Assembly: GCF_026072635.1 (NCBI RefSeq)
Contig: NZ_AP023081.1
Coordinates: forward strand, 3,902,501 to 3,966,500
Length of the DNA: 64,000 nucleotides
Reading direction: 5' to 3'
From: Pseudomonas solani
Lineage (GTDB): Bacteria; Pseudomonadota; Gammaproteobacteria; Pseudomonadales; Pseudomonadaceae
Shown: positions 52,338 through 60,250 of the stretch, one piece after another
How positions within the stretch are numbered: the stretch's first letter is position 1
How the letters are laid out: every line of letters starts with the position of its first letter
The notes under the pieces: generated by a model
What the model was told of the DNA's origin: nothing
Database searches by the model: none
The model's input: only the letters and a program-made list of their open reading frames with translations
Position numbers and translations under genes: made by a program

Positions 52338-53177
52338 ATGGCTCTGATCGGGCGATTCAATTCCCTGCCGGTGGTGAAGCACACCGAATTCGGCCTGTAT
52401 CTGGACGGCGACCAGGACGGCGAAATCCTCCTGCCCAAGCGCTATATCCCGAAAGATCAGCCCACCGAGATCGGTGACTGGCTCAACGTCTTCGTCTACC
52501 TGGACAGCGAGGACCGCCTGATCGCGACCACGCAGAAGCCCAAGGTGCAGGTGGGCGGCTTCGCCAGCCTCAAGGTGGTGGAGATCAACCGCATCGGCCT
52601 GTTCCTCGATTGGGGCCTGCCCAAGGACCTGCTGCTGCCGCACTCGGAAGAGAAGCGCCCGCTGCAGGTCGGCGACTATTGCGTGGTGCACGTCTACCTC
52701 GATCGCCGCACCCGCCGCATCACCGCCACCGCGCGGCTGGACCGCTACCTCGACACCACCCCGGCGCGCTACAGCGTTGGCCAGGAGGTCGACCTGCTGG
52801 TGGCCGACGAAACCGACATGGGCTTCAAGGCCATCATCAATGACCGCCATTGGGGCCTGATCCACCGCAACGAGATCTTCAAGTTCCTGCGCAGCGGCAT
52901 GCGCGAGAAGGGCTTCATCCGCGAAGTGCGCGCCGACGGCAAGATCGCCCTCAGCCTGCAACCGGTGGGCGAGCAGCTGGCCACGGGCCTCAACGAACAG
53001 ATCATCGCCAAGCTGCGCGAAGAAGGCGGCTCCCTGGCGGTGAGCGACAAGAGCCCGCCTGAGGTGATCTCGCGACTGTTCGGCGTGAGCAAGGGCAACT
53101 TCAAGAAGGCCATCGGCGGCCTGTACAAGCAGGGCCTGATCCGCATCCACGACGACCGCATCGAACTGGTCGGCTGA
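52338..53177 (+). CDS. CvfB family S1-domain RNA-binding protein
   Basis: A 279-aa protein with three S1-like domains and a C-terminal winged helix (SPPEVISRLFGVSKGNFKKA, about residues 236-255). It begins MALIGRFNSLPVVKHTEFGL and contains INRIGLFLDWGLPKDLLLP (about residues 86-104), both typical of CvfB/YitL. CvfB binds RNA in Staphylococcus. The start ATG 52338 follows GAGGTAAG. A large perfect hairpin lies 24 nt after the stop. Confidence 0.9.
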   Translation: MALIGRFNSLPVVKHTEFGLYLDGDQDGEILLPKRYIPKDQPTEIGDWLNVFVYLDSEDRLIATTQKPKVQVGGFASLKVVEINRIGLFLDWGLPKDLLLPHSEEKRPLQVGDYCVVHVYLDRRTRRITATARLDRYLDTTPARYSVGQEVDLLVADETDMGFKAIINDRHWGLIHRNEIFKFLRSGMREKGFIREVRADGKIALSLQPVGEQLATGLNEQIIAKLREEGGSLAVSDKSPPEVISRLFGVSKGNFKKAIGGLYKQGLIRIHDDRIELVG

Positions 53178-53200
53178 ACCCCGTCCGTCCTTCGCGGCAT

Positions 53201-53243
53201 TGCATTTCGCCCGGTCGATTTCTGCTCGATCGGGCGAAATGCA
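53201..53243. repeat. Large perfect inverted repeat downstream of cvfB-like gene
   Basis: TGCATTTCGCCCG (53201-53213) pairs perfectly with CGGGCGAAATGCA (53231-53243). TCGA/TCGA extends the stem inward. No T run follows on either strand, so it is not a standard terminator. It lies about 65 bp upstream of the sigma-54 promoter. Confidence 0.7.
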
Positions 53244-53308
53244 CGAAACCGCTGCGCTTCAATTCGCTCAACCCATTGATTTATCTGGGATTGCCGTTGT
53301 CAGAGAGC

Positions 53309-53324
53309 TGGCACGATGACTGCA
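53309..53324 (+). promoter_or_regulatory. Sigma-54 (-24/-12) promoter
   Basis: TGGCACGATGACTGCA matches the TGGCACG-N4-TTGCW consensus with one mismatch, with GG and GC exactly 10 nt apart. Transcription would begin near 53335, about 33 nt before the DUF3509-like gene. Confidence 0.75.
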
Positions 53325-53367
53325 ATGAACCCCCTCAGGATAAAAAAGCTCACTGGGAGTGAACGAT

Positions 53368-53637
53368 ATGGGTCTCGACATCAAGAAGTTGGCCAAGGCC
53401 TTTCCGGACTACGAGTTCAGTGCGCAGCTGCGCCCCGATGGCGGCTACGTGGTTGCGCTGGAAAAGGACGGCACGCGTTTTCAGCGGGTCGTTCCGGCAC
53501 TGAAGGTGCCTGAGCAACTGGAGTGGACCATCAGCACCATCAAGCGCGACATGGCCCTGGAACTGGGTGAGGTGCCGCCGGTGGAGTCGCTCAAGAGCCT
53601 GCGCAAGACGCCCCTGCCGCGTTACTTCAACGCCTGA
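53368..53637 (+). CDS. DUF3509-like small protein
   Basis: An 89-aa cytosolic protein with the order F-P-D-Y-E-F, LRPDGGYVVALEKDG and ISTIKRDMALELGEVPP, which resembles DUF3509, a Pseudomonas-restricted family of unknown function. The ATG 53368 has GGGAG 8 nt upstream (the GTG at 53359 is an alternative). It is preceded by a good sigma-54 promoter and followed by a strong terminator, so it is a monocistronic unit, probably under nitrogen, flagellar or other RpoN-linked control. Confidence 0.78.
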   Translation: MGLDIKKLAKAFPDYEFSAQLRPDGGYVVALEKDGTRFQRVVPALKVPEQLEWTISTIKRDMALELGEVPPVESLKSLRKTPLPRYFNA

Positions 53638-53651
53638 TTACCAGCGGCGCG

Positions 53652-53688
53652 AAAACGGCCATCAGCTTCGGTTGATGGCCGTTTTTTT
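53652..53688 (+). terminator. Rho-independent terminator
   Basis: The stem AAAACGGCCATCA - 8 nt - TGATGGCCGTTTT followed by a T run, 14 nt after the DUF3509-like stop. Confidence 0.95.
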
Positions 53689-53729
53689 GTGCCTGCGTTT
53701 TCTCCAGGAGGGAAGGGCGGCGTCGGGGT

Positions 53730-53768
53730 GTAGGGGCGACTTCAGTCGCCCACGGCGCGCAGCGCCGC
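53730..53768. repeat. Extragenic repeat (GGCGACTTCAGTCGCC / GGCGCGCAGCGCC type)
   Basis: An inverted copy of the repeat at 14531-14572 and 46164-46204, between the DUF3509-like gene and the convergent lipoprotein gene. Confidence 0.8.
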
Positions 53769-53811
53769 TATCCCACAGAGGAGCTCACGCGCCAATGGCC
53801 TTCCCGTTCGA

Positions 53812-54138
53812 TCAGGTCTCGACGCCCTGCACGGGCGGCATCATCTGTTCGTCTTCGCCGGGTTCACGCTTGTCGGCCTGCTGCGGCGGCTGGTCCTGCT
53901 GATCCTGTTCCTGCTTTGGCTTGCCGAGCCAGTCCTGGGTGGATTTCTGGGCTTCGTCCACCTGCTTGTTGACCTGCTCCACCGCTTCGCTGATGGCTTC
54001 GCGGGCAACGTTTTCGGCGGCTTGCTGGGCCTTGTCGGCGAGCTTGTTGGCCGACTCTTCGGCCAGGTCGCAGCCGCCCAGGGCCAGCAGCAGGGCGCCG
54101 CCCAGGGCGAAGGAGGTGAGGCGGGAAGCGGATTTCAT
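53812..54138 (-). CDS. Small helical lipoprotein, unknown function
   Basis: A 108-aa protein with a lipoprotein signal and lipobox LALGGC (Cys at about residue 21). A long amphipathic helix follows (ESANKLADKAQQAAENVAR, EAISEAVEQVNKQVDEAQ) with heptad spacing, then a Gln/Asp/Pro-rich tail. The Asp after the lipidated Cys (CDL) could favour inner-membrane retention. I do not recognise a family. The ATG 54138 has GGAG upstream. Confidence 0.72.
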   Translation of the reverse strand: MKSASRLTSFALGGALLLALGGCDLAEESANKLADKAQQAAENVAREAISEAVEQVNKQVDEAQKSTQDWLGKPKQEQDQQDQPPQQADKREPGEDEQMMPPVQGVET

Positions 54139-54276
54139 CTGGGTACTACTCCGTGGTGGCCGGGCCTGGTGAACGTGGCCCATGGACGCGCGGCATGATC
54201 GAACAGGACGGCTCGCGTTGGAACGCCCCGCTGCGGGGAAACTGTGTGCGGAGATGACAGGCGGGGAGGGTGGAAC

Positions 54277-54319
54277 AAGCCTCGGGCCCCCAGCGGCGAC
54301 TGTATTGGGCCCGAGGCTT
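54277..54319. terminator. Strong GC-rich stem-loop between two minus-strand genes
   Basis: AAGCCTCGGGCCC pairs perfectly with GGGCCCGAGGCTT across a 17-nt loop, 95 nt downstream of the DUF4124 gene on the minus strand. The run after it is weak (TGTTCC), so termination efficiency is uncertain. The surrounding gap 54139-54413 has no gene. Confidence 0.45.
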
Positions 54320-54413
54320 TGAGGCCGTCGGTCAGCCGGCCTCGTACTCACTGACCGGCGGGCGACGGGGAAGGTTCCCAACGAGCGCCAATCAGCCGCT
54401 CTGTGGCGGTCGC

Positions 54414-54872
54414 TCAGCGCGGGTTGTTCTTGTTCTGCTCCTGCAACTGACGGATCTGCTGTTCCATCTGCTGCATGCGCTTGCGGTCGTAGTCGCGGTC
54501 ATAGCTTTCGCGCTTTTCCCGCTCGGCTCTTTCGCGCATCTCGCTGACCCGCGCATCGCGGCTGCTGCTGGCGCTGTCTTCGATCACGGTGACGCGTGAG
54601 CCCCGGCCCGAGGAGTGGCTGCCTTCGTCGCGCTCTTCGTTGCGCGGGCGCGGTTGTTCGGCGCTGCCCTGGATATCGACCTGGGGCAGGTTGACCGGGG
54701 GCGGCGCCACGCCGGAGGGCGCAGCGGGTTCGATGATGCGGGTGGACTGGCCTTCGCTGGCCGGGCAGGGAACGGCGGAGTAGCTGGTGGTGCCGTCGTT
54801 GCCGACGCATTTGAAGACCTGGGCCTGTGCCAGGACCGGCAGCAGGCAGAGGCCGAACAGGGCGGATCTCAA
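54414..54872 (-). CDS. DUF4124-domain periplasmic protein
   Basis: A 152-aa protein with a signal peptide (ending AQA-Q, about residue 17). The DUF4124 core VFKCVGNDGTTSYSAVPCP (about residues 19-37) has its two conserved Cys. A proline-rich linker and a charged coiled coil (MRERAEREKRESYDRDYDRK ... MQQMEQQIRQLQEQ) follow. DUF4124 proteins are of unknown function. The coiled coil suggests oligomerisation. Confidence 0.82.
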   Translation of the reverse strand: MRSALFGLCLLPVLAQAQVFKCVGNDGTTSYSAVPCPASEGQSTRIIEPAAPSGVAPPPVNLPQVDIQGSAEQPRPRNEERDEGSHSSGRGSRVTVIEDSASSSRDARVSEMRERAEREKRESYDRDYDRKRMQQMEQQIRQLQEQNKNNPR

Positions 54873-54958
54873 AGTGCTTCCCTCACTTCGTTCGAAACGG
54901 CCGACAGGCTAGCAGCCGGCCGATGCGCACGAAAGAGGTGGCAACTCGCCGCAGGGGC

Positions 54959-55894
54959 TCAGGCGCCGGCGTTCGCCGCCCGCCGCCGGGCCAGGCGCTC
55001 GCGCAGCAGCTCGGCGCCGCTGACCAGCAGCAGCCCGGCCAGCACCAGCGCAGCGCCGAAGACGAAGCTGGAGGTCAGCGGCTCGTTGAGCACCAGCACG
55101 CCGAAGCCGACGCCGAAGAGCGGGGTCATGAACGACAGCATCGACAGGCGCGAGGCCAGGTAGCGACGCAGCAGCCAGAACCAGGCGACGTAACTGAACA
55201 GCGCCACCACCAGCACCTGGAAGCCGAGGCTGAGCAGGGCCCTGTCGCTCAGGTGCAGCTGCGTCTTGCCGGTGGCGAAGGCCACGCTGAGCAGCAGCAC
55301 CACGGCGCCGGCGAGCTGATAGAAGAGGGTTTTCACCGGTGCCGCCTCGGACAGCGAGGAGCCACGGATCAGCACCGTGGTCGCCCCCCAGGCAATCGCG
55401 GCGATCACGCCCATGGCATCGCCCAGCAGGGTGGCGCCGCTGTCGTTTCCGGGGTTGCCGAGAAAGGCCAGGGCGATGCCGCCGAAGGCCACCATTACGC
55501 CGAGCCATTGCACCGGCGAGAGACGTTCCTCCGGCAGGATCAGGTGCAGGCCGAGGGCGGCGAAGATCGGGGCGGTGTAGAGGAACACGCCGATGTGCGA
55601 GGCGGTGCTGCGCACCAGGCCTTCGGAGATGAACAGGAATTCCAGGGCGAACAGCAGGCCCACGCCCAGGCCCGGCAGCAGGGTGCCGTCACTGAAGGCG
55701 CCACGGCCTTCGCGCCACAGGGTGATGAGGCCGAGCACCAGGGCAGCGACGCCGGAGCGGATGGCCAACTGCATGATCGAGGAGACGTCGTCGTCCACCA
55801 GCTTGATCGACACCTGCTGGAAGCCCCAGATCAGGCACAGCACCAGCATCAGGCTGCAGGCGAACAGATCCAGGGGCAGGCGGCGGGCTTTCAT
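54959..55894 (-). CDS. DMT (EamA) family transporter
   Basis: A 311-aa ten-helix transporter with two EamA repeats. The N-terminus LMLVLCLIWGFQQVSIKLV (about residues 15-33) and the second-repeat LGDAMGVIAAIAWGATTVLI (about residues 157-176) are characteristic, as is LLRRYLASRLSMLSFMTPLFG. The substrate is unknown. It is divergent from a GcvA-type LysR gene with a 123-nt shared promoter region, a standard regulator/exporter pairing. Confidence 0.88.
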   Translation of the reverse strand: MKARRLPLDLFACSLMLVLCLIWGFQQVSIKLVDDDVSSIMQLAIRSGVAALVLGLITLWREGRGAFSDGTLLPGLGVGLLFALEFLFISEGLVRSTASHIGVFLYTAPIFAALGLHLILPEERLSPVQWLGVMVAFGGIALAFLGNPGNDSGATLLGDAMGVIAAIAWGATTVLIRGSSLSEAAPVKTLFYQLAGAVVLLLSVAFATGKTQLHLSDRALLSLGFQVLVVALFSYVAWFWLLRRYLASRLSMLSFMTPLFGVGFGVLVLNEPLTSSFVFGAALVLAGLLLVSGAELLRERLARRRAANAGA

Positions 55895-55988
55895 CGATGG
55901 TCTCGCAAGGCAGGGGCCGCGAAGCAGGCGGCCAAGGCGGGCAGAATCGCTTCACGCCGCCTTGCATTCAAACGATGTTTTGTCATCA

Positions 55989-56011
55989 TGCTTTGACTTC
56001 AACTCAAAGCA
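55989..56011. promoter_or_regulatory. Inverted repeat, likely LysR operator
   Basis: TGCTTTGA - CTTCAAC - TCAAAGCA is an 8-bp perfect inverted repeat ending 6 nt before the LysR start. Binding here would block the LysR gene and could act on the divergent exporter gene 95 bp away. Confidence 0.6.
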
Positions 56012-56017
56012 GAATCC

Positions 56018-56932
56018 ATGCGTACGCCATCGCTCATCGCCTTGCGCGCCTTCGAGGTCGCCGCCCGTTGCCGCAATTTCACCGAGGCGGCCAGCGAGCT
56101 TTCGGTCACCCCCGGCGCCGTCAGCCGGCAGATCCGCCTGCTCGAGGAAGAGCTCGGCATCAGCCTGTTCGACCGCACCCGCAACACGGTGACCCTCAAC
56201 GACAATGGCCGGCGCCTGGCGGCCACCGTGTCTGAAGCCTTTGCACTGCTGGCGCACGGCGCCGATGCGTTGCGTGGGCAGCGCGAGGGACCGGTGCACA
56301 TAACCTGCGCGCCCTCCATCGCCACCCATTGGCTGATGAAGCGCCTGAACCAGTTTTCCACCCTGCACCCGGACGTGACCCTCAGCCTGGAGTCCACCGA
56401 GGAACTCATCGACCTGGAGCGGGGCGAGGCCAGCCTGGCCATCCGCTTCGTAACCGCCGGCACTCGCTTGCCGTCGAGCGAGCTGCTGTTTCGCGAGGCG
56501 TTCTTCCCGGTGTGCAGCCCGACCTATCTGCAACAGCACCCGCTGCGCGAACCTGCCGACCTGGTGGGGGCGCGGCTCATCCACGCCACCTGGAAGAGCG
56601 CGTCGAAGCTGAGCATCCCCAGCTGGGGGGATTGGTTCGACCAGCATGTCGGCCCCGGCGTGGACGCGTCGGCGGGCATGCGTTTCGGCCTGATCGGCCA
56701 TGCGATCCAGGGGGCGGTCGCCGGCCAGGGGTTCGCCCTGGGCTCCACGGCCCTGGCGGGGGATGACATCGCCCAGGGACGCCTGGTGCTGCCCTTCGGC
56801 CAGGCGTGCCGCATCACCACGCCCTGGGAATACCGCCTGGCCTGGAGCCGCAAGGCCACGCCCGGTGAGCGGCTGCGGCGGCTGATCGATTGGCTGGTGG
56901 CAGAGGCACGCAGCAGCGCCGCCGATATCTGA
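56018..56932 (+). CDS. LysR family transcriptional regulator (GcvA-like)
   Basis: A 304-aa LTTR with the GcvA-type start LIALRAFEVAARCRNFTEAA (about residues 6-25) and recognition helix TPGAVSRQIRLLEEELG. The effector domain contains HITCAPSIATHWLMKRL. It is divergent from the DMT transporter and has a perfect inverted repeat immediately upstream, so autoregulation and control of the exporter are likely. The start ATG 56018 was chosen because the HTH begins 6 residues later. Confidence 0.9.
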   Translation: MRTPSLIALRAFEVAARCRNFTEAASELSVTPGAVSRQIRLLEEELGISLFDRTRNTVTLNDNGRRLAATVSEAFALLAHGADALRGQREGPVHITCAPSIATHWLMKRLNQFSTLHPDVTLSLESTEELIDLERGEASLAIRFVTAGTRLPSSELLFREAFFPVCSPTYLQQHPLREPADLVGARLIHATWKSASKLSIPSWGDWFDQHVGPGVDASAGMRFGLIGHAIQGAVAGQGFALGSTALAGDDIAQGRLVLPFGQACRITTPWEYRLAWSRKATPGERLRRLIDWLVAEARSSAADI

Positions 56933-57040
56933 CCCAGGCGGGTCGCGGCAGGCAGGAAAGGCGAGGGAGGCGAGGGAGGTGCTGCGGGGGTGGAGCTGCG
57001 CCCGGCGAATGAGTTCACTCGCCAGGGGGCGCGGAGGGCG

Positions 57041-57217
57041 TTACTTGCCGATGCGGATGTGGCGGCTGGGAGCGGCCTGGCCACTGACACCCTTGGCGAT
57101 CTTCTGGATTTCGCCACCGGACTTCAGGAAGGCGGAAACCTGCTCGGCGATCGATTCGCTGGTTTCGACGGCGGGCGGAGGCTTGGGCTTGCTGCTGTGG
57201 GAGTTCTTGATGCGCAT
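57041..57217 (-). CDS. Very small basic protein, unknown function
   Basis: A 58-aa protein: MRIKNSHSSKPKPPPAVETS, a helix (SIAEQVSAFLKSGGEIQKIA) and the tail APSRHIRIGK. It is basic, without a signal or membrane segment. AAGGAG lies 8 nt before ATG 57217. The helix-plus-GGEIQ segment looks like a folded core. It sits just downstream of the cold-shock gene on the same strand, past its terminator. I do not recognise the family. Confidence 0.7.
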   Translation of the reverse strand: MRIKNSHSSKPKPPPAVETSESIAEQVSAFLKSGGEIQKIAKGVSGQAAPSRHIRIGK

Positions 57218-57273
57218 TGGGGGCTCCTTATCAGGACAGTGCCGCAGGGCTCGGCGGTGGAATAAATACCCTG

Positions 57274-57300
57274 AAAAAAAAACCGGCCCGAAGGCCGGTT
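57274..57300 (-). terminator. Rho-independent terminator of the cold-shock gene
   Basis: On the minus strand, AACCGGCC - TTCG - GGCCGGTT is followed by seven or more T, 18 nt after the csp stop. Confidence 0.95.
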
Positions 57301-57317
57301 TCTTTGTACGGCAGTGA

Positions 57318-57527
57318 TTAGATCACTTGTACTTCGTCGGCTTGCATGCCTTTCTGGCCCTGCACAGCGATGAAGGAAACCTTTTGGCCTTCCTTCAGGC
57401 TTTTGAAGCCGGCGCTCTGGATGGAGCGGTAGTGAACGAACAGGTCCGGGCCGTTATCGGTGGTGATGAAGCCGAAGCCTTTTTCATCGTTGAACCACTT
57501 GACGGTGCCAGTTTGACGATCAGCCAT
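57318..57527 (-). CDS. Cold-shock domain protein (CspA family)
   Basis: A 69-aa single cold-shock domain. RNP1 KGFGFITT (about residues 16-23) and RNP2 DLFVHY (about residues 28-33) are intact, preceded by GTVKWFNDE. It binds single-stranded nucleic acid and acts as an RNA chaperone or antiterminator. The ATG 57527 has AAGGAG upstream. The 297-nt gap to the divergent deformylase gene leaves room for the long structured leader common to csp mRNAs. It may be a cold-inducible or a constitutive member; sequence alone does not decide. Confidence 0.95.
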   Translation of the reverse strand: MADRQTGTVKWFNDEKGFGFITTDNGPDLFVHYRSIQSAGFKSLKEGQKVSFIAVQGQKGMQADEVQVI

Positions 57528-57824
57528 TTTGAAACTCCTTGAACAAAGTTGACACGGCGTTGGAACTTTCCAGGCCGGACTGAGCGCAAAGAGTGGATAA
57601 ATCGAAGGCTTGAAACCGTGGATCGATTTACGGTGACACATGCAGCACAGTGCGCAACACCATACCCGTCCGCGCGGGGATTGCCTATCGTTTTATTCGC
57701 ATCGGCGAAAAAGGCTCCTTCCGTCTGTCGCTCCGCTTTCCCGCCGCGCTTCGCGGATGCCTTGCAACGCCGCGTGGTTACAGGCTTCATCCACTTTTGC
57801 CCTGACCTCGTCGAGCGCTCACCG

Positions 57825-58364
57825 ATGATCCGAGAAATCCTCAAGATGGGGGACCCGCGCCTGTTGCGCGTGGCGCCTCCGGTCCCCGCCGAACTCTTCG
57901 GCAGCGATGAACTGCAACGCCTGATCGACGACATGTTCGAGACCATGCACCACGTCGGCGGGGTGGGCCTGGCCGCGCCGCAGATCGGTGTCGACCTGCA
58001 GCTGGTGATCTTCGGATTCGAGCGCAGCGAGCGCTACCCCGATGCGCCGGCGGTGCCGCCGACCATCCTCATCAACCCGGTGATCACGCCCCTGGGCGAG
58101 GAACTGGAGGAGGGTTGGGAGGGCTGCCTGTCGGTTCCCGGCCTGCGCGGCGCGGTGAACCGCTACCGGGCCATCCGCTACCAGGGCGTCGACCCGCAGG
58201 GCAACGTCATCGACCGCCGGGTCGAAGGCTTCCATGCGCGGGTGGTGCAGCACGAATGCGACCACCTGATCGGCCGCCTCTATTCGTCGCGCATCACCGA
58301 CTTCGCCAAGTTCGGTTTCACCGAGGTGCTGTTCCCCGGGCTCGATCCCGCCGCCGACGACTGA
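57825..58364 (+). CDS. def: Peptide deformylase
   Basis: A 179-aa metallo-enzyme removing the N-formyl group from nascent proteins. All three motifs are present: GGVGLAAPQIG (about residues 45-55), EGCLSVPG (zinc Cys, about 98) and HECDHLIG (catalytic Glu and two zinc His, about 143). The ATG 57825 gives the standard start MIREILKMGDPRLL. The frame is open upstream to 57549 but without homology. It is probably a second, non-fmt-linked deformylase, since no fmt gene is adjacent. Confidence 0.93.
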   Translation: MIREILKMGDPRLLRVAPPVPAELFGSDELQRLIDDMFETMHHVGGVGLAAPQIGVDLQLVIFGFERSERYPDAPAVPPTILINPVITPLGEELEEGWEGCLSVPGLRGAVNRYRAIRYQGVDPQGNVIDRRVEGFHARVVQHECDHLIGRLYSSRITDFAKFGFTEVLFPGLDPAADD

Positions 58365-58468
58365 CCGCGCCGCCCGACCTTGGTCGGGAAGCGCCGCTGC
58401 GCCCGGCAACCCGGCGTGACCTCTTCTATGCTCCTGCGCGCCCGACCATGCGCAAAAGGAGCCTGAGC

Positions 58469-60022
58469 ATGACCACCACCGCTGCCGTGCTTGCCGTCGA
58501 CCTGGCCAACGTCTACGACGCCCCCAAGGGCGGCAAGCTGCTCTACACCCTGGCCTGGGGTGACTATGTCGATGTGCTGGAGGTCACCGACACCCACCTG
58601 CGCATCGCCACCCACACCTACCAGGAGCGTTCCGACGGCAGCATCCTGCCGGTGGCCACGGAGGCCTGGCTGGTGCCGCCGAAATCCGCGCGACGGGCGA
58701 ACGGTGGTCGCCTCAAGCCGGCCGACCTGGTGCTGCCGCGCGCGGAAAACCGCGTACTCAAGGTCAACTTCGTCGACGTGCAGCAGGGTGATGGCGCGGT
58801 GGTCGAGAGCCCCGGCGGCAAGGTGATGCTGGTGGATGGCGGCGACAACCAGATGTTCGCCCGTTACCTGGCGGCGCGTTATCGCGGCACCTCCGATGAT
58901 GCGCCGCGGCCGATCGATTGCATCCTGGTGACCCACGGCGATGCCGATCACTTCTCCGGCCTGACCCAGATCCAGCGTTCCGAAACCAACGCCGAGCCGC
59001 GCAAGCGGCTGTTCATCGAGCCCCGGCGCATCTACCACAACGGCCTGGTGAAGCGTTCGAAGAGCGGGCGCAAGGAAACCGAACTGCTCGGCCCGACCCT
59101 GGACGCCGACGGCCTCAAGCTGCTCACCCCGCTGCTGGACAGCCCGTTGCAGGTGCCGGCGGAGGAGATGAACACCGACTTCCGCGCCTGGCGCAAGGCG
59201 CTGGAGGCCTGGCAGGCGCGGGCCGAGCGGCTGGGGCGTGCCCCCATCGAGTTCCGCCGGTTGTCCCAGGGGCAGCACGATGCCTTCGACTTCCTCCGTG
59301 ACGAGGGGTTGGACGTGCAGGTGCTCGGCCCCCTGCTCAGCGAGTCCGGCGGCGCCAGTGGCCTGCCCTTTCTCGGCAGCCCGCCCTCCGGCCCGCGTAT
59401 CGGCCACGAGTCGCTGGATATAGGCGCCGAGGGCTTCGCCGGCTATTCCGCGTCCCACACCATCAACGGCCACTCCATCGTTTTCCGCCTGCGCTACGGC
59501 GGCTTCAGCTACCTGTTCTGCGGCGACCTCAATGACGAGGCCGGGCGTACCCTGGCGCGGCAGCATGACAAGGGCGAGATCAGCCTGCGCGCCGAACTGT
59601 TCAAGGTGCCCCACCACGGCTCGGCGGATTTCTCCGGCGGCTTCTTCAAGCGCGTCGAGCCCATCGTCAACATCGTCTCCAGCGGCGACGACCCGATGAA
59701 CGAATACATCCACCCCCGCGCCACCCTGATGGGCGCCCTGGGGCGCTACTCGCGGGTGGACGAGCCGCTGGTGTTCGTCACCGAGCTGGTGGCCTTCTTC
59801 CGCCTGGAGGGCTGGGCGCACCTCAGCGACAAGGAAAAGGCGGAGAAGCGCGGCGACTTCTATGCCTTCAGCCGCAGCGCCTATGGCCTGGTCAAGACCC
59901 GCACCGACGGCAAGCGCCTGCTGGTCTACACCGACAGCGGCAAGGCTGAGCTCAAGGAGGCCTATTGCTACGAGCTGGACGCCGAGGGCGTGCCCCGGCC
60001 GGCGGTGGTGATCAAGGTCTAG
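58469..60022 (+). CDS. ComEC-like metallo-beta-lactamase-fold hydrolase with SH3-like N-terminus
   Basis: A 517-aa soluble protein. The N-terminal about 90 residues look like an SH3-type domain (ANVYDAPKGGKLLYTLAWGD ... ATEAWLVPP). An MBL domain of the ComEC/Rec2 type follows: VDVQQGDGAVVESPGGKVML (about residues 101-120), LVTHGDADHFSGL (metal site, about 152), LFCGDLNDEAG and KVPHHGSADFSGG (about 380). It lacks the ComEC membrane channel. Such soluble relatives are putative nucleases or phosphodiesterases. ATG 58469 follows AAAGGAG. Its TAG stop is directly followed in frame by a wecB remnant. Confidence 0.78.
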   Translation: MTTTAAVLAVDLANVYDAPKGGKLLYTLAWGDYVDVLEVTDTHLRIATHTYQERSDGSILPVATEAWLVPPKSARRANGGRLKPADLVLPRAENRVLKVNFVDVQQGDGAVVESPGGKVMLVDGGDNQMFARYLAARYRGTSDDAPRPIDCILVTHGDADHFSGLTQIQRSETNAEPRKRLFIEPRRIYHNGLVKRSKSGRKETELLGPTLDADGLKLLTPLLDSPLQVPAEEMNTDFRAWRKALEAWQARAERLGRAPIEFRRLSQGQHDAFDFLRDEGLDVQVLGPLLSESGGASGLPFLGSPPSGPRIGHESLDIGAEGFAGYSASHTINGHSIVFRLRYGGFSYLFCGDLNDEAGRTLARQHDKGEISLRAELFKVPHHGSADFSGGFFKRVEPIVNIVSSGDDPMNEYIHPRATLMGALGRYSRVDEPLVFVTELVAFFRLEGWAHLSDKEKAEKRGDFYAFSRSAYGLVKTRTDGKRLLVYTDSGKAELKEAYCYELDAEGVPRPAVVIKV

Positions 60023-60040
60023 GCCGGGATCTGGGGGGGC

Positions 60041-60235
60041 GGCACCGCGCTGCTGGTGGGCACCGATGTGCACCGCATCGTCGACCAGACGGCGTTGCTG
60101 CTGGAGGATGCCGAGCTGCACGAGCGCATGAGCCGGCCCCTCACCCCCTATGGCGATGGCCACGCCAGCGAACGCATCGCCGCGCGGCTCTGTGCCTGGC
60201 TGGAACAGCGGCGGGCGGAAAAGCGCTGCTCCTGA
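60041..60235 (+). pseudogene. Remnant of UDP-GlcNAc 2-epimerase (wecB) 3' end
   Basis: About 64 codons reading GTALLVGTDVHRIVDQTALL ... MSRPLTPYGDGHASERIAAR to TGA 60233-60235. This is the C-terminal end of WecB-type epimerases (VGTD, then NPYGDG). No start codon or upstream domain exists. The frame is the same as the preceding MBL gene, separated only by its TAG and a G-rich stretch (60033-60039). It looks like a deletion or insertion scar. Confidence 0.75.
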
Positions 60236-60250
60236 GCCGGGACGGGGGCT

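Noticed and set aside
58280..60163. 627-codon minus-strand open frame over the MBL gene
   Set aside because: It overlaps a well-supported plus-strand gene and has no domain.
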